Assembly: GCA_946410555.1 (NCBI GenBank)
Contig: CAMKAT010000008.1
Span: forward strand, 1 to 45,906
Source of the DNA: an uncultured Caryophanales bacterium
Lineage (GTDB): Bacteria > Bacillota_I > Bacilli_A > RF39 > UBA660
DNA: 45,906 nucleotides
Reading direction: 5' to 3'
How positions within the stretch are numbered: position 1 is the first letter of the stretch; the number at the start of each line of letters is the position of its first letter. Shown here piece by piece: positions 34,665-42,529 of the stretch. A program made the position numbers and the translations under genes. The notes below the pieces were generated by a model. That model ran no database searches. It had not been told where the DNA came from and was given only the letters and a program-made list of their open reading frames with translations.

Positions 34665-35078
34665 ATGAGTAAAGTTATAACAGCTAGTGGTAGAAGAAAA
34701 AGATCTATCGCTCAAGTAAAAATGGTTCCAGGTTCTGGAAAAATAACTATTAACGGAAAAGACGTAAGAGAATACTTACCATTCGAAGTTAATGTTATGA
34801 ATTTAATGCAACCATTAGAAGCTACTAAAAATGAAACTACTTTCGATATCGATGTAGTTGTTAAAGGTGGCGGATACAGTGGTCAAACTGAAGCTATCAG
34901 ATTAGCTATTACTAAGGCATTACTTGTATATGATGAAAATACTGATCCAAACAGTGAAAACTCATATAGAAAAATCCTTAAAGCAGCAGGATTTATTACT
35001 AGAGATCCAAGAGTTAAAGAACGTAAGAAATACGGTCTTAGAAAAGCTCGTAGAGCTCCTCAATTCAGTAAGAGATAA
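34665..35078 (+). CDS. rpsI: 30S ribosomal protein S9
   Basis: S9 lies at the 30S head, with its C-terminal tail reaching the P-site tRNA. The 137-residue protein shows ASGRRKRSIAQVKMVPGSGK, NGKDVREYLPFEV, the GGGYSGQTEAIRLAITKALL block and the conserved C-terminus RKKYGLRKARRAPQFSKR. AGGAGGG sits six bases before the ATG. It is the last gene of the rplM operon, followed by a strong terminator. Confidence 0.98.
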   Translation: MSKVITASGRRKRSIAQVKMVPGSGKITINGKDVREYLPFEVNVMNLMQPLEATKNETTFDIDVVVKGGGYSGQTEAIRLAITKALLVYDENTDPNSENSYRKILKAAGFITRDPRVKERKKYGLRKARRAPQFSKR

Positions 35079-35094
35079 TTTATTTACTTGTTTC

Positions 35095-35127
35095 AAGACA
35101 CGATTATTCGTGTCTTTTTTCTTTTTT
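35095..35127 (+). terminator. Terminator of the rplM-rpsI operon
   Basis: AAGACACGA (35095-35103), TTA loop, TCGTGTCTT (35108-35116), then T-rich tract. Confidence 0.92.
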
Positions 35128-35146
35128 TATTGTAAATAGAAAAAAT

Positions 35147-35200
35147 AGTGTAAAAAATGTTAAAAAAATGTAAATTTTAAACATTTTTTTAAAATACACT
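35147..35200 (+). other. AT-rich imperfect hairpin between rpsI and the ncRNA candidate
   Basis: AGTGTA (35147-35152) pairs with TACACT (35195-35200). Inside it, TTAAAAAAATGT (35160-35171) pairs with ACATTTTTTTAA (35181-35192) around AAATTTTAA. A further A6-GAGC-T6 hairpin lies at 35202-35217. The role is unknown; it may be a second terminator or a protein-binding site. Confidence 0.4.
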
Positions 35201-35268
35201 GAAAAAAGAGCTTTTTTTATGTATATTGTAATTAAGATATATAGTGTATAGGAGGTGTAATAACTATA

Positions 35269-35349
35269 ATGCTTAAAAGAAAAGCTTATACATTAATTGC
35301 AAGTACTGCAAAATCCATTATGGAGGTATGTAGAAGCGGAACTTATTAA
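35269..35349 (+). CDS. Possible 26-residue peptide inside the ncRNA 5' region
   Basis: An ATG 13 bases after AGGAGG opens a 26-codon frame ending TAA. The peptide begins MLKRKAYTLIASTAK and ends EVCRSGTY: basic, amphipathic, with one Cys. In general look it recalls small signalling-peptide precursors, but the spacing is long and its codons overlap an RNA helix. It may be chance or a remnant of a duplicated gene start. Confidence 0.2.
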   Translation: MLKRKAYTLIASTAKSIMEVCRSGTY

Positions 35350-35872
35350 GCCCATTCGATTCATGTAAGAGAATTGAATGGGACTAGTTAAAATTTAATT
35401 ATCAAAGGAATTTAATAATCCAATGCAAAGAGTTATTTGGTTATATGTTTTCCGAGAATAAAAAGTATTCAAAAACATATGAAAAACAATTCTTCAAAAG
35501 TAATAAATCTAAACTAAGATGCTGGTGTAGAATTATTAACACACGAATAATCCCATTAGATAATAAGTAAAGACTAGTTCCTTATTGAAGATATATAAAT
35601 TCAATAAAATAATTATTTTAAGTAGAAATGTTATTTAGAAGTCTTATAAAAAGATTAGTGAAAAGAAAAAAATAAACTATAAATTATACTTAGTTAAATA
35701 ATATGTAAATGAGAGGTTGATTGTTAACTAGATACCTATAATCTTTACGACATACTAGTATACGTGACAATTTATTGGAGTTTATGAAAAAAATATTAAG
35801 AGAAATTGCACATTTACTACTCAATAATTATTAACTAAAAAAATATAGAAGTTACACTAATATATCTTATAT

Positions 35873-35899
35873 AAGAGAGAGCGAGGGGCTCTCTCTTTT
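35873..35899 (+). terminator. Terminator at the end of the ncRNA candidate
   Basis: AAGAGAGAGC (35873-35882), loop GAGGG, GCTCTCTCTT (35888-35897), Ts. A perfect 10-bp stem with no ORF before it. Confidence 0.88.
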
Positions 35900-35910
35900 A
35901 ATATGTAATA

Positions 35911-35938
35911 TTGACTTGTAAATATACATATATATAAT
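35911..35938 (+). promoter_or_regulatory. Promoter of the surface-protein gene
   Basis: TTGACT (35911-35916), 16-bp spacer, TATAAT (35933-35938), immediately after the ncRNA terminator. Confidence 0.75.
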
Positions 35939-35968
35939 TAGTTTAGGATATAGTGTATAGGAGGTGTT

Positions 35969-37459
35969 ATGAAAAAACTTTTTAAATGCGTGGGTGTTTT
36001 TGTTTTAGCTATTCTTTTTATGCCAATAGTTAAAGCTCAAACTGTAGAAGAAGTATTAGAAACTAAGGTTGCAAAACTTAATTCTGTACCATTAACTACT
36101 GAAGCTCTTAGAGGAGAAATGGGAAATCATTTATATCTAACTGGTCACTATGAAGGGTATACAATAAGTGTTGATCCTTCTGATGCATATAAAGGTACTA
36201 TAACTAAAAATGGACCTGATGCTGGAGAACCCGTTGAGATATCAATTGAATACAATTTTGATGAAAGTGTTAAAAAAGTAGTAGATAAATTAATCAAAAA
36301 GTTAGGTACTGAAGAAATGTCATTCTATATGACTGATATTGAATATTTTAATTATAATGTTCAATTAAGCAAATATTATAGGATTAATGAAAATGACCCA
36401 CTAGTTGACGAGAAAGCACCATCACCTGGAAACTTCTCGAGTGAGTTAAGAAAGACTCTTGAATATTCTAACTTCGACCTTAAAGTTGGATTGGGTGGAT
36501 ATGCTTTTGGTTTATATGAAGGTTCAGGTGGAGGATTAGTATTCTATTATAATGATACAATATATGGTGTTGCTCCAGTTGCTGTTGTTTATAGAAGACC
36601 TGTAATTTATATTCCTGAAGATACTACTGATGTAGTAAAAGCTATTAAAGATAGATTAGGAAAATATTTTACTGTTGATAGCGTAGAAGTTGCTCAATAT
36701 ATGGGTGATGATTTCACTATAACTAAAGTAAAAGAAAAAATAATTGCTGAAATTGAAGAAGAATGGACAAATAGTCACGAACAAACATGGTCTAATGCAT
36801 ATGGAAAAACTAAAGAAGAATATAAAAATGAAGTACTAGCTATGTTTACTGGTGAGGGTGAGTTTGGTAGTTATATCAATAGTGATAAAATTGTTGATGT
36901 ATTATATGATATTGAAATAGAAGGTGGAGTTCCTTTCACAGTAGCTGTTTTAAAAGATGATGAACTTTCTAGTGTAGAAAATAAAATCATTACTAATGAT
37001 ATTAATAGTGGTGTTGAATTATCAACAGATAGTGCAATTCCACTAGATGTATTAATTCAAGTAGCTAAAGTTACTAGCGGAGACGAATACGATAAGATAG
37101 TTAAACTATTAAATAGAACGAACTTAGAAATGTTTGATTTAAAACTATATTCTGGTTCAACAGGATATATTACTAAACTTGAAGATGGTAAATTTAAAAT
37201 TAAATTACCAATTAAAAAAGAACTTCAAGGAAAAACATTAAAAGTATTCTACGTTGATGAAAATGATAAGATTGTTGAATATCCAGTTACTATCTCTGAA
37301 GATGGAGAGTATGCGATATTCGAAACTGATCACTTTAGTATTTATACTTTAGCTGAAGCTACTAAAAATCCTAAAACTGGAGATAATATTATGATTTATG
37401 TAGCTACACTTATGTTATCTTCGAGTTATCTATTAACAAGAAAACTAAAAAAAAACTAA
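35969..37459 (+). CDS. Secreted protein with C-terminal NPKTGD sorting-type anchor
   Basis: A 496-residue exported protein. The signal peptide (residues 1-23, MKKLFKC...VKA) is followed by ~440 residues of mixed structure with a Gly-rich segment GSGGGLVFYY. The tail NPKTGDNIMIYVATLMLSSSY ends with a basic RKLKKN. That tail has the layout of a sortase signal (motif, hydrophobic stretch, positive end), with NPKTG in place of LPxTG. I do not recognise the main domain. Around residues 385-455 a beta-rich repeat ends FETDHFSIYTLAEA, a type common before such anchors. It has its own promoter and shares a 20-nt leader with the upstream ncRNA candidate. Confidence 0.75.
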   Translation: MKKLFKCVGVFVLAILFMPIVKAQTVEEVLETKVAKLNSVPLTTEALRGEMGNHLYLTGHYEGYTISVDPSDAYKGTITKNGPDAGEPVEISIEYNFDESVKKVVDKLIKKLGTEEMSFYMTDIEYFNYNVQLSKYYRINENDPLVDEKAPSPGNFSSELRKTLEYSNFDLKVGLGGYAFGLYEGSGGGLVFYYNDTIYGVAPVAVVYRRPVIYIPEDTTDVVKAIKDRLGKYFTVDSVEVAQYMGDDFTITKVKEKIIAEIEEEWTNSHEQTWSNAYGKTKEEYKNEVLAMFTGEGEFGSYINSDKIVDVLYDIEIEGGVPFTVAVLKDDELSSVENKIITNDINSGVELSTDSAIPLDVLIQVAKVTSGDEYDKIVKLLNRTNLEMFDLKLYSGSTGYITKLEDGKFKIKLPIKKELQGKTLKVFYVDENDKIVEYPVTISEDGEYAIFETDHFSIYTLAEATKNPKTGDNIMIYVATLMLSSSYLLTRKLKKN

Positions 37460-37480
37460 TTAAATAACACTATTTCCTAC

Positions 37481-37510
37481 GGAAGAACGACGGTTCTTCC
37501 TTTTCTTTTG
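37481..37510 (+). terminator. Terminator after the surface-protein gene
   Basis: GGAAGAAC (37481-37488), loop GACG, GTTCTTCC (37493-37500), T-rich tail. Confidence 0.85.
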
Positions 37511-37539
37511 TTGTTTATTTTTATGTTTTACATTATAAT
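37511..37539 (+). promoter_or_regulatory. Promoter of tilS-ftsH
   Basis: TTGTTT (37511-37516), 17 bp, TATAAT (37534-37539), 23 bases before the ATG. Confidence 0.6.
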
Positions 37540-37562
37540 ACATATGATTTGAAAGGTTATTT

Positions 37563-38879
37563 ATGAAAGAAGTATTAGAATTTATTAAAAATCTTAATAT
37601 TAGTACTGATGAACCAGTAATTGTGGCGTGCTCAGGTGGACCAGACAGCATGTTTCTTTTAAGTGTCTTAAATAACCTTGGACTTAAAGTTGTATGTGCT
37701 CATGTTAATCATAATGTTAGGGTAGAATCAATTGATGAATATAGATTCATGGAAAATTATTGTAATGAACATAATATTATATTCGAAGGAACAGAGTTAA
37801 TTGATGCACCATCAAAGGATTTTGAAAACTATGCAAGAATGTTTAGATATAAATTTTTTGAAGAACTTATTGAAAAATATAATTCTAAATATTTATTTAC
37901 AGCACATCATGGAGATGATTTGATTGAAACTATTCTTATGAGAATAAGTAGGGGATCTACATTAAACGGATATGCTGGATTTAATTTCATTACTGACAAA
38001 CCTAACTATAGAATTGTTAGACCATTAATCTATTTAACTAAAGAAGAAATCGAAGAATATAATGATAATCATGATATTCCATATAATATTGATAATACTA
38101 ATTTCGAAGATGAACACACTAGAAATAGATTTAGACATAAAGTATTGCCATTCTTAAAGAATGAAAATAAGAATATTCATAAACAATTTATTAAGTATCA
38201 TAATACTGTTCAATCTTATTATGATTATGTTAATAACTTAGTATATATGAACAAAGATAAAATGTTTAAAGATAATGTATTAGATTTAAATGAATATAAA
38301 ACTTTAGATGAATTCTTAAAAGATAAACTACTATGTGAAATCATTAGAGATTATTATCCTGATGATTTATATTACATTGGTTCTTCTCATGTTAATGAAA
38401 TTATTAAGATGATTAATAGTGATAAGCCAACATTAACTATTACACTTCCAAGAGGAATCAAAATTCATAAAGAATATGATAAATTAATATTTAATTTTAA
38501 AGAATCTACACATGATGATTATTTTTTAGAAATAAAAGAAGAAATTTCGACTCCTTCCGGTAATATATATATAGTAGAGGAATCAAATGATACAAGTAAT
38601 TTCACTATTAGGTTAAGAAATGATAAATATTATGTTCGTAACATTAAACAAGGTGATGTTATGAATGTAAAAAATATGAAAAGTAAGAAAAAAATTAAAG
38701 ATATTTTAATTAATGAAAAAGTACCTTTAAATGATAGAAAGAAACTACCAGTTGTAGTCAATTCTAGTGGTGAAATTGTATGGATTCCTGGTATAAAGAA
38801 AAGCAATTTTGATATTCCAATTAATGGTGATTATGATATAATATTAAAGTATGTAAAGGAGAAGAAAAATGAAGAATAA
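37563..38879 (+). CDS. tilS: tRNA(Ile)-lysidine synthase TilS
   Basis: TilS converts C34 of the CAU-anticodon tRNA-Ile to lysidine so it reads AUA, which is important in an AT-rich genome. The 438-residue protein has the PP-loop ACSGGPDSMFLL (about 21-32), AHVNHNVR, FTAHHGDDLIETILMR and the RNRFRHKVLPFLK block. A C-terminal TilS domain with IKQGDVMNVKNMKSKKKIKDILINEKV also follows. The hypoxanthine phosphoribosyltransferase gene that often sits between tilS and ftsH in Bacilli is absent. The end overlaps ftsH by 11 bases. Confidence 0.96.
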   Translation: MKEVLEFIKNLNISTDEPVIVACSGGPDSMFLLSVLNNLGLKVVCAHVNHNVRVESIDEYRFMENYCNEHNIIFEGTELIDAPSKDFENYARMFRYKFFEELIEKYNSKYLFTAHHGDDLIETILMRISRGSTLNGYAGFNFITDKPNYRIVRPLIYLTKEEIEEYNDNHDIPYNIDNTNFEDEHTRNRFRHKVLPFLKNENKNIHKQFIKYHNTVQSYYDYVNNLVYMNKDKMFKDNVLDLNEYKTLDEFLKDKLLCEIIRDYYPDDLYYIGSSHVNEIIKMINSDKPTLTITLPRGIKIHKEYDKLIFNFKESTHDDYFLEIKEEISTPSGNIYIVEESNDTSNFTIRLRNDKYYVRNIKQGDVMNVKNMKSKKKIKDILINEKVPLNDRKKLPVVVNSSGEIVWIPGIKKSNFDIPINGDYDIILKYVKEKKNEE

Positions 38880-40854
38880 GAAAAAAGATTATAGAAGATT
38901 TAGTTCATATATTATGCTTATTGTTGCAATCGCAGTTATCTTCGTATTGTACAACTTAGGAAGCGTTAAATATAATGATAAAAGTTATGATGAATTATTA
39001 AAAGACTTAGCTGATAATAAAGTAACTGAAATCAAAACATCTAATCACACTGGTGATCAAACAATTATTATCATTGGTAAAATGGATGGATATAAAGATA
39101 ATGAATACTTTAAAGTAGCTGCTCCATATGGTCAAAGTACTTCAGAAGTATTACAAAAATACTACACAACTAATAACTTCAAATGGGAAGTTGAAAAGAA
39201 TTCTGAAAATTCTAATTGGATAGTATTATTAGTAAATGTAGTTCCAGTAGTAGTTATTCTTGCTGGATGCATGTTATTATTCTCAAGATTAAATAAAACT
39301 AACTCAAACTCTATGGATTTCGGAAGAAGTAGAGCTAGACTATCTGAAGATGGTGGAAAAGTTAGATTTAAAGATGTTGCAGGATTAAAAGAAGAAAAAG
39401 AAGAAGTTGCTGAAATTATCGACTTCCTTAAAAATCCTAAAAAGTTCCAAAAGATGGGTGCTAGAATCCCTAAAGGTGTATTACTAGAAGGTCCTCCAGG
39501 AACTGGTAAAACTTTACTTGCAAGAGCTGTTGCAGGTGAAGCTAATGTACCATTCTATTATATAAGTGGTTCTGATTTCGTTGAATTATTCGTTGGTGTA
39601 GGTGCATCACGTGTTAGAGATATGTTCAAACAAGCTAAAGCTTCTGCTCCATGCTTAATTTTCATTGATGAAATTGATGCAGTTGGTAGACAAAGAGGTA
39701 CTGGTTTAGGTGGTGGACATGATGAAAGAGAACAAACACTTAACCAATTATTAACTGAAATGGATGGATTTGGTGTTAATGAAGGTATTATCGTTATGGC
39801 TGCTACAAACAGACCAGATGTATTAGACCCTGCATTATTAAGACCAGGTCGTTTCGATAGACAAGTTACAGTAGGACTTCCTGACCCAACTGAAAGATTA
39901 GATATCTTAAAAGTTCATGCTAAAGGTAAAACATTAGCATCAAATGTAAGTTTAGAAAACTTATCTCATAGAACTCCAGGATTCAGTGGAGCTGATCTAG
40001 AAAACTTACTTAACGAAGCTGCTTTACTTGCAGTAAGAAGAGATAAAGAAAAAATCACAATGGCTGAAATTGATGAAGCTACTGATAGAGTATTAATGGG
40101 ACCTGCTAAAGTATCTCGTAAATACAATGATAAAGAAAAGAGACTTGTTGCAATTCATGAATCTGGACATGCAGTTGTTGGATTAAAACTTGAAGATGCA
40201 GAAGATGTACATAAAATCACTATTATCCCAAGAGGATATGCTGGTGGTTATACAATGATGATGCCAAAAGAAGAACATATGGCAGTTCAAACTAAGAATG
40301 AATTACTTGCTCGTATTACTGGATTACTTGGTGGTAGAGTAGCAGAAGAATTATTCTTAGGTGAAATGACTACAGGTGCTTCTGATGACTTTAGTAAAGC
40401 GACTAAGATTGCAAGAGCTATGGTTACTCAATATGGTATGTCAGATTTAGGACCTCTAACTCTAGAAGAAAAGAATGAAGGAATCTTCTTAGGTAGAGAT
40501 TATAATAAAGCTAGAGATTTCTCAGATGCAGTTGCATTAGAAATCGATAAAGAAGTTCAAAAGATTATTGAAGAATGCTATAAAGAAACTAAGAGAATCT
40601 TAAAAGAAAATGAAAAATTAGTTAATGCTATAGCTGATGCATTAATCGAAAGAGAAACTATTACTAAGGAAGAAATTGAAGAATTAGTAGAAACAGGAAA
40701 AATCACTGATAGATCTAAAGATACCGATTCTGAAATCGAAGACTTAAAAGAAAAAGCTAAAGCAGCAGGAATCAAAGGATACACTAAGATGACTGAAGAA
40801 GAACTTAAAGAAGCTTTAAAAGAAAATGAAACTGAAGAAAAGGACGAAAAATAA
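38869..40854 (+). CDS. ftsH: ATP-dependent zinc metalloprotease FtsH
   Basis: FtsH is a hexameric membrane AAA+ protease that degrades damaged or regulatory proteins. The 661-residue protein has two transmembrane helices (about 13-28 and 122-142) around a small exported domain. Walker [14 protein letters not shown] is near 206-218, Walker [14 protein letters not shown] and [24 protein letters not shown] follow. The zinc site HESGH is at 429-433, with the third ligand region [10 protein letters not shown]. The C-terminus is a charged coiled tail. It is co-transcribed with tilS; the TAA stop lies in the terminator loop. Confidence 0.98.
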   Translation: MKNKKKDYRRFSSYIMLIVAIAVIFVLYNLGSVKYNDKSYDELLKDLADNKVTEIKTSNHTGDQTIIIIGKMDGYKDNEYFKVAAPYGQSTSEVLQKYYTTNNFKWEVEKNSENSNWIVLLVNVVPVVVILAGCMLLFSRLNKTNSNSMDFGRSRARLSEDGGKVRFKDVAGLKEEKEEVAEIIDFLKNPKKFQKMGARIPKGVLLEGPPGTGKTLLARAVAGEANVPFYYISGSDFVELFVGVGASRVRDMFKQAKASAPCLIFIDEIDAVGRQRGTGLGGGHDEREQTLNQLLTEMDGFGVNEGIIVMAATNRPDVLDPALLRPGRFDRQVTVGLPDPTERLDILKVHAKGKTLASNVSLENLSHRTPGFSGADLENLLNEAALLAVRRDKEKITMAEIDEATDRVLMGPAKVSRKYNDKEKRLVAIHESGHAVVGLKLEDAEDVHKITIIPRGYAGGYTMMMPKEEHMAVQTKNELLARITGLLGGRVAEELFLGEMTTGASDDFSKATKIARAMVTQYGMSDLGPLTLEEKNEGIFLGRDYNKARDFSDAVALEIDKEVQKIIEECYKETKRILKENEKLVNAIADALIERETITKEEIEELVETGKITDRSKDTDSEIEDLKEKAKAAGIKGYTKMTEEELKEALKENETEEKDEK

Positions 40855-40867
40855 TCGTCCTTTTTTT
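40839..40867 (+). terminator. Terminator enclosing the ftsH stop
   Basis: AAAGGACGA (40839-40847) pairs with TCGTCCTTT (40855-40863); the loop contains the TAA stop (40852-40854). A T-run follows. Confidence 0.88.
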
Positions 40868-40923
40868 ATTATCTATATATAAAAAATAGTAATCCTTTGA
40901 TATACTTTAGTTAGGTGACTAAG

Positions 40924-41646
40924 ATGAAAATAGATAAGAAAGTTAATGTATATAATACAACTGCTTCTTTTATTATTTTTTCTTTTATTTTAGTATTAGG
41001 TATCGTAGGAATGTTTATGTTTCTTAATCTAATGGGAAGAAATACTACTTATCCTGATTTAGAAACTACAACTACTGAAAATAAAAGTGAAACAACCACA
41101 ACTACAACAACTAGTAGTGATACTAATACTATTTCATATGTTGCTAAATTATCTAATATTATTGGTTCAACAAAGATACAAAAAGATTATGATGTAAGAA
41201 TAGAGTATCAAGGAACTAATTATTACTTTAGATGTACTAAATATGATAAAGATAATAATGAATGTAATACAGGATTTGCATTATTAAATTATGATAATGT
41301 TTCTATTCCTTTATATATCTTTGATAATAAAGAAGATGACTTCTTAAATAATAATGATGAATATTATATTATCGTAGATGGAGAATATGTAGTTTTAACT
41401 TATAATAATAAGACAACTATATATACTAAAGATGGAAAAACATATCATACAATTGATAAAGTATTAACTGAATTTAATACTACTGATTCAAGTATTTCAA
41501 AAGTAAATTCAAGTATACCAATTATAAAAGATGATACATTAATATATTACAATTGTGATACTAATACAGTAATAAAAAAAGTATTATCTTTAAAGAATAA
41601 ACAATTAAATAGTTCAGAAAAAATAGATAATGGTATATGTGAGTAA
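40924..41646 (+). CDS. Hypothetical anchored extracytoplasmic protein with Thr-rich linker
   Basis: Not recognised. The ~240-residue protein has a short basic N-terminus and a transmembrane anchor (about 12-37). A linker rich in Thr follows (ETTTTENKSETTTTTTTSS, about 47-65), then a ~170-residue outer domain with Cys residues (FRCTKYDKDNNECN and two near the end). The ATG at 40924 has AGGTGA upstream. Thr-rich linkers often cross the wall or surface layer. TGATATACT upstream could be an extended -10. Confidence 0.62.
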   Translation: MKIDKKVNVYNTTASFIIFSFILVLGIVGMFMFLNLMGRNTTYPDLETTTTENKSETTTTTTTSSDTNTISYVAKLSNIIGSTKIQKDYDVRIEYQGTNYYFRCTKYDKDNNECNTGFALLNYDNVSIPLYIFDNKEDDFLNNNDEYYIIVDGEYVVLTYNNKTTIYTKDGKTYHTIDKVLTEFNTTDSSISKVNSSIPIIKDDTLIYYNCDTNTVIKKVLSLKNKQLNSSEKIDNGICE

Positions 41647-41662
41647 TTTTTTACTTAGAAAG

Positions 41663-41684
41663 AAGAGTATTTATACTCTTTTTT
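41663..41684 (+). terminator. Terminator after the Thr-linker protein
   Basis: AAGAGTA (41663-41669), loop TTTA, TACTCTT (41674-41680), T-run. Confidence 0.85.
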
Positions 41685-41693
41685 AAATTAATT

Positions 41694-41702
41694 TGATATA
41701 AT
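41694..41702 (+). promoter_or_regulatory. Extended -10 promoter of parA-parB
   Basis: TGATATAAT ten bases after the preceding terminator, 23 bases before the parA ATG. Confidence 0.55.
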
Positions 41703-41725
41703 TTTAATAGAAGGCAGTGATATTT

Positions 41726-42529
41726 ATGACAAGAGTAATTTCAATAGTAAATCAAAAAGGAGGAGTAGGAAAAACTACTACTAGTATTAATCTTTCTTCT
41801 TCATTAGGTAAACTAGGAAAAAAGACTCTTTTAATAGATTTAGACCCACAAGGTAATACATCAACAGGTTTAGGAATCAACAAGGGTGAAATAAAGACAA
41901 GTATTTATGAATGCTTCCGTGGTGAAGCTTCCGCTAAAGAAGCAATCATTAAAACTAAATTCGATAGACTATCAGTTTTACCTTCAACTATTAATTTAGC
42001 AGGTATTGGATTAGAAGTAAGCCTTATGGCTCAACAAGATCCAGAGTTTAGAATGAATGAAGTTTTATTAAATATAATTGAACCAGTTAAAAAACAATAT
42101 GACTACATCATTATAGATTGCCCACCAAGCTTAGATATTTTAACAACTAATGCTTTATGTGCAAGTGATGCAGTTATTATTCCAGTTCAATGTGAATATT
42201 TTGCACTAGAAGGAATTACTCAATTATTAAATACTATTATTAGAACTCAAACAAATTTAAATCCTAGACTTCAAATTGAAGGAGTTTTATTAACATTACT
42301 TGATTCAAGAACAAATTTAGGATTAGAAGTAGTAGAAGAAGTAAGAAGATTCTTCCACGAAAAAGTTTTCAATACAATTATTCCTAGATTGATTAGACTT
42401 GTAGAAGCACCAAGTCATGGTGAACCAATCTGTGAATATGATCCAACTAGTAGAGCAGCTGAAGCATATTTTAATTTAGCTAAGGAGGTTATTAGTAGAG
42501 ATGAGTCAAACGAACGAGAAAACAAGTAA
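41726..42529 (+). CDS. parA: Chromosome-partitioning ATPase ParA (Soj)
   Basis: ParA is a deviant Walker A ATPase that binds DNA and moves or positions ParB-bound origin regions. The ~267-residue protein has VNQKGGVGKTTTSINLSSSL (about 7-26), LLIDLDPQGNTSTGLG, IIIDCPPSLDILTTNAL and CEYFALEGITQLL. The ATG at 41726 is preferred (AAGG upstream); an in-frame GTG lies nine bases earlier. It overlaps parB by 29 bases. It is encoded with parB, as in most origin-proximal loci, but no parS site was found by eye. Confidence 0.96.
   Translation: MTRVISIVNQKGGVGKTTTSINLSSSLGKLGKKTLLIDLDPQGNTSTGLGINKGEIKTSIYECFRGEASAKEAIIKTKFDRLSVLPSTINLAGIGLEVSLMAQQDPEFRMNEVLLNIIEPVKKQYDYIIIDCPPSLDILTTNALCASDAVIIPVQCEYFALEGITQLLNTIIRTQTNLNPRLQIEGVLLTLLDSRTNLGLEVVEEVRRFFHEKVFNTIIPRLIRLVEAPSHGEPICEYDPTSRAAEAYFNLAKEVISRDESNERENK

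Larger units (their letters stand above)
35233..35899 (+). ncRNA. Candidate large structured non-coding RNA (~670 nt), class not recognised
   Basis: No conserved frame is open here on either strand, with UGA read either way. Pairing evidence: the ends can join, AAGATATA (35234-35241) with TATATCTT (35861-35868), GTGTAA (35255-35260) with TTACAC (35852-35857), and CTATA (35264-35268) with TATAG (35844-35848). Internal helices include a 12-bp stem 35351-35362/35371-35382 and a 9-bp stem 35443-35451/35472-35480 with inner 5-bp extension. There is also an 8-bp stem 35582-35589/35600-35607 and a possible long-range helix 35382-35389/35572-35579. A 10-bp terminator ends it at 35899. It is not tmRNA, RNase P RNA, SRP RNA or 6S by visible motifs. 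Length is in the range of OLE or ROOL RNAs, but I cannot match either. Confidence 0.62.
35239..35967 (+). repeat. Exact 20-nt leader repeat shared by the ncRNA and the surface-protein gene
   Basis: ATATAGTGTATAGGAGGTGT occurs at 35239-35258 and again at 35948-35967, on the same strand and 709 bases apart; TATAT also matches 17 bases upstream of each copy. In the second copy its AGGAGG is the ribosome binding site of the 35969 gene. In the first it lies at the 5' end of the ncRNA candidate. Confidence 0.85.

Noticed and set aside
34924..35139. A 71-codon frame overlapping rpsI
   Set aside because: It is an out-of-frame shadow of rpsI that runs into the terminator.
35233..35899. tmRNA, RNase P RNA or a self-splicing intron
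   Set aside because: No tRNA-like ends or tag frame, no RNase P conserved GAGGAAAGTCC-type core, and no interrupted gene on either side.
41080..41120. Thr-rich coding repeat as a phase-variable microsatellite
   Set aside because: The ACN codons vary at third positions and do not form a uniform repeat tract, so slippage is unlikely.
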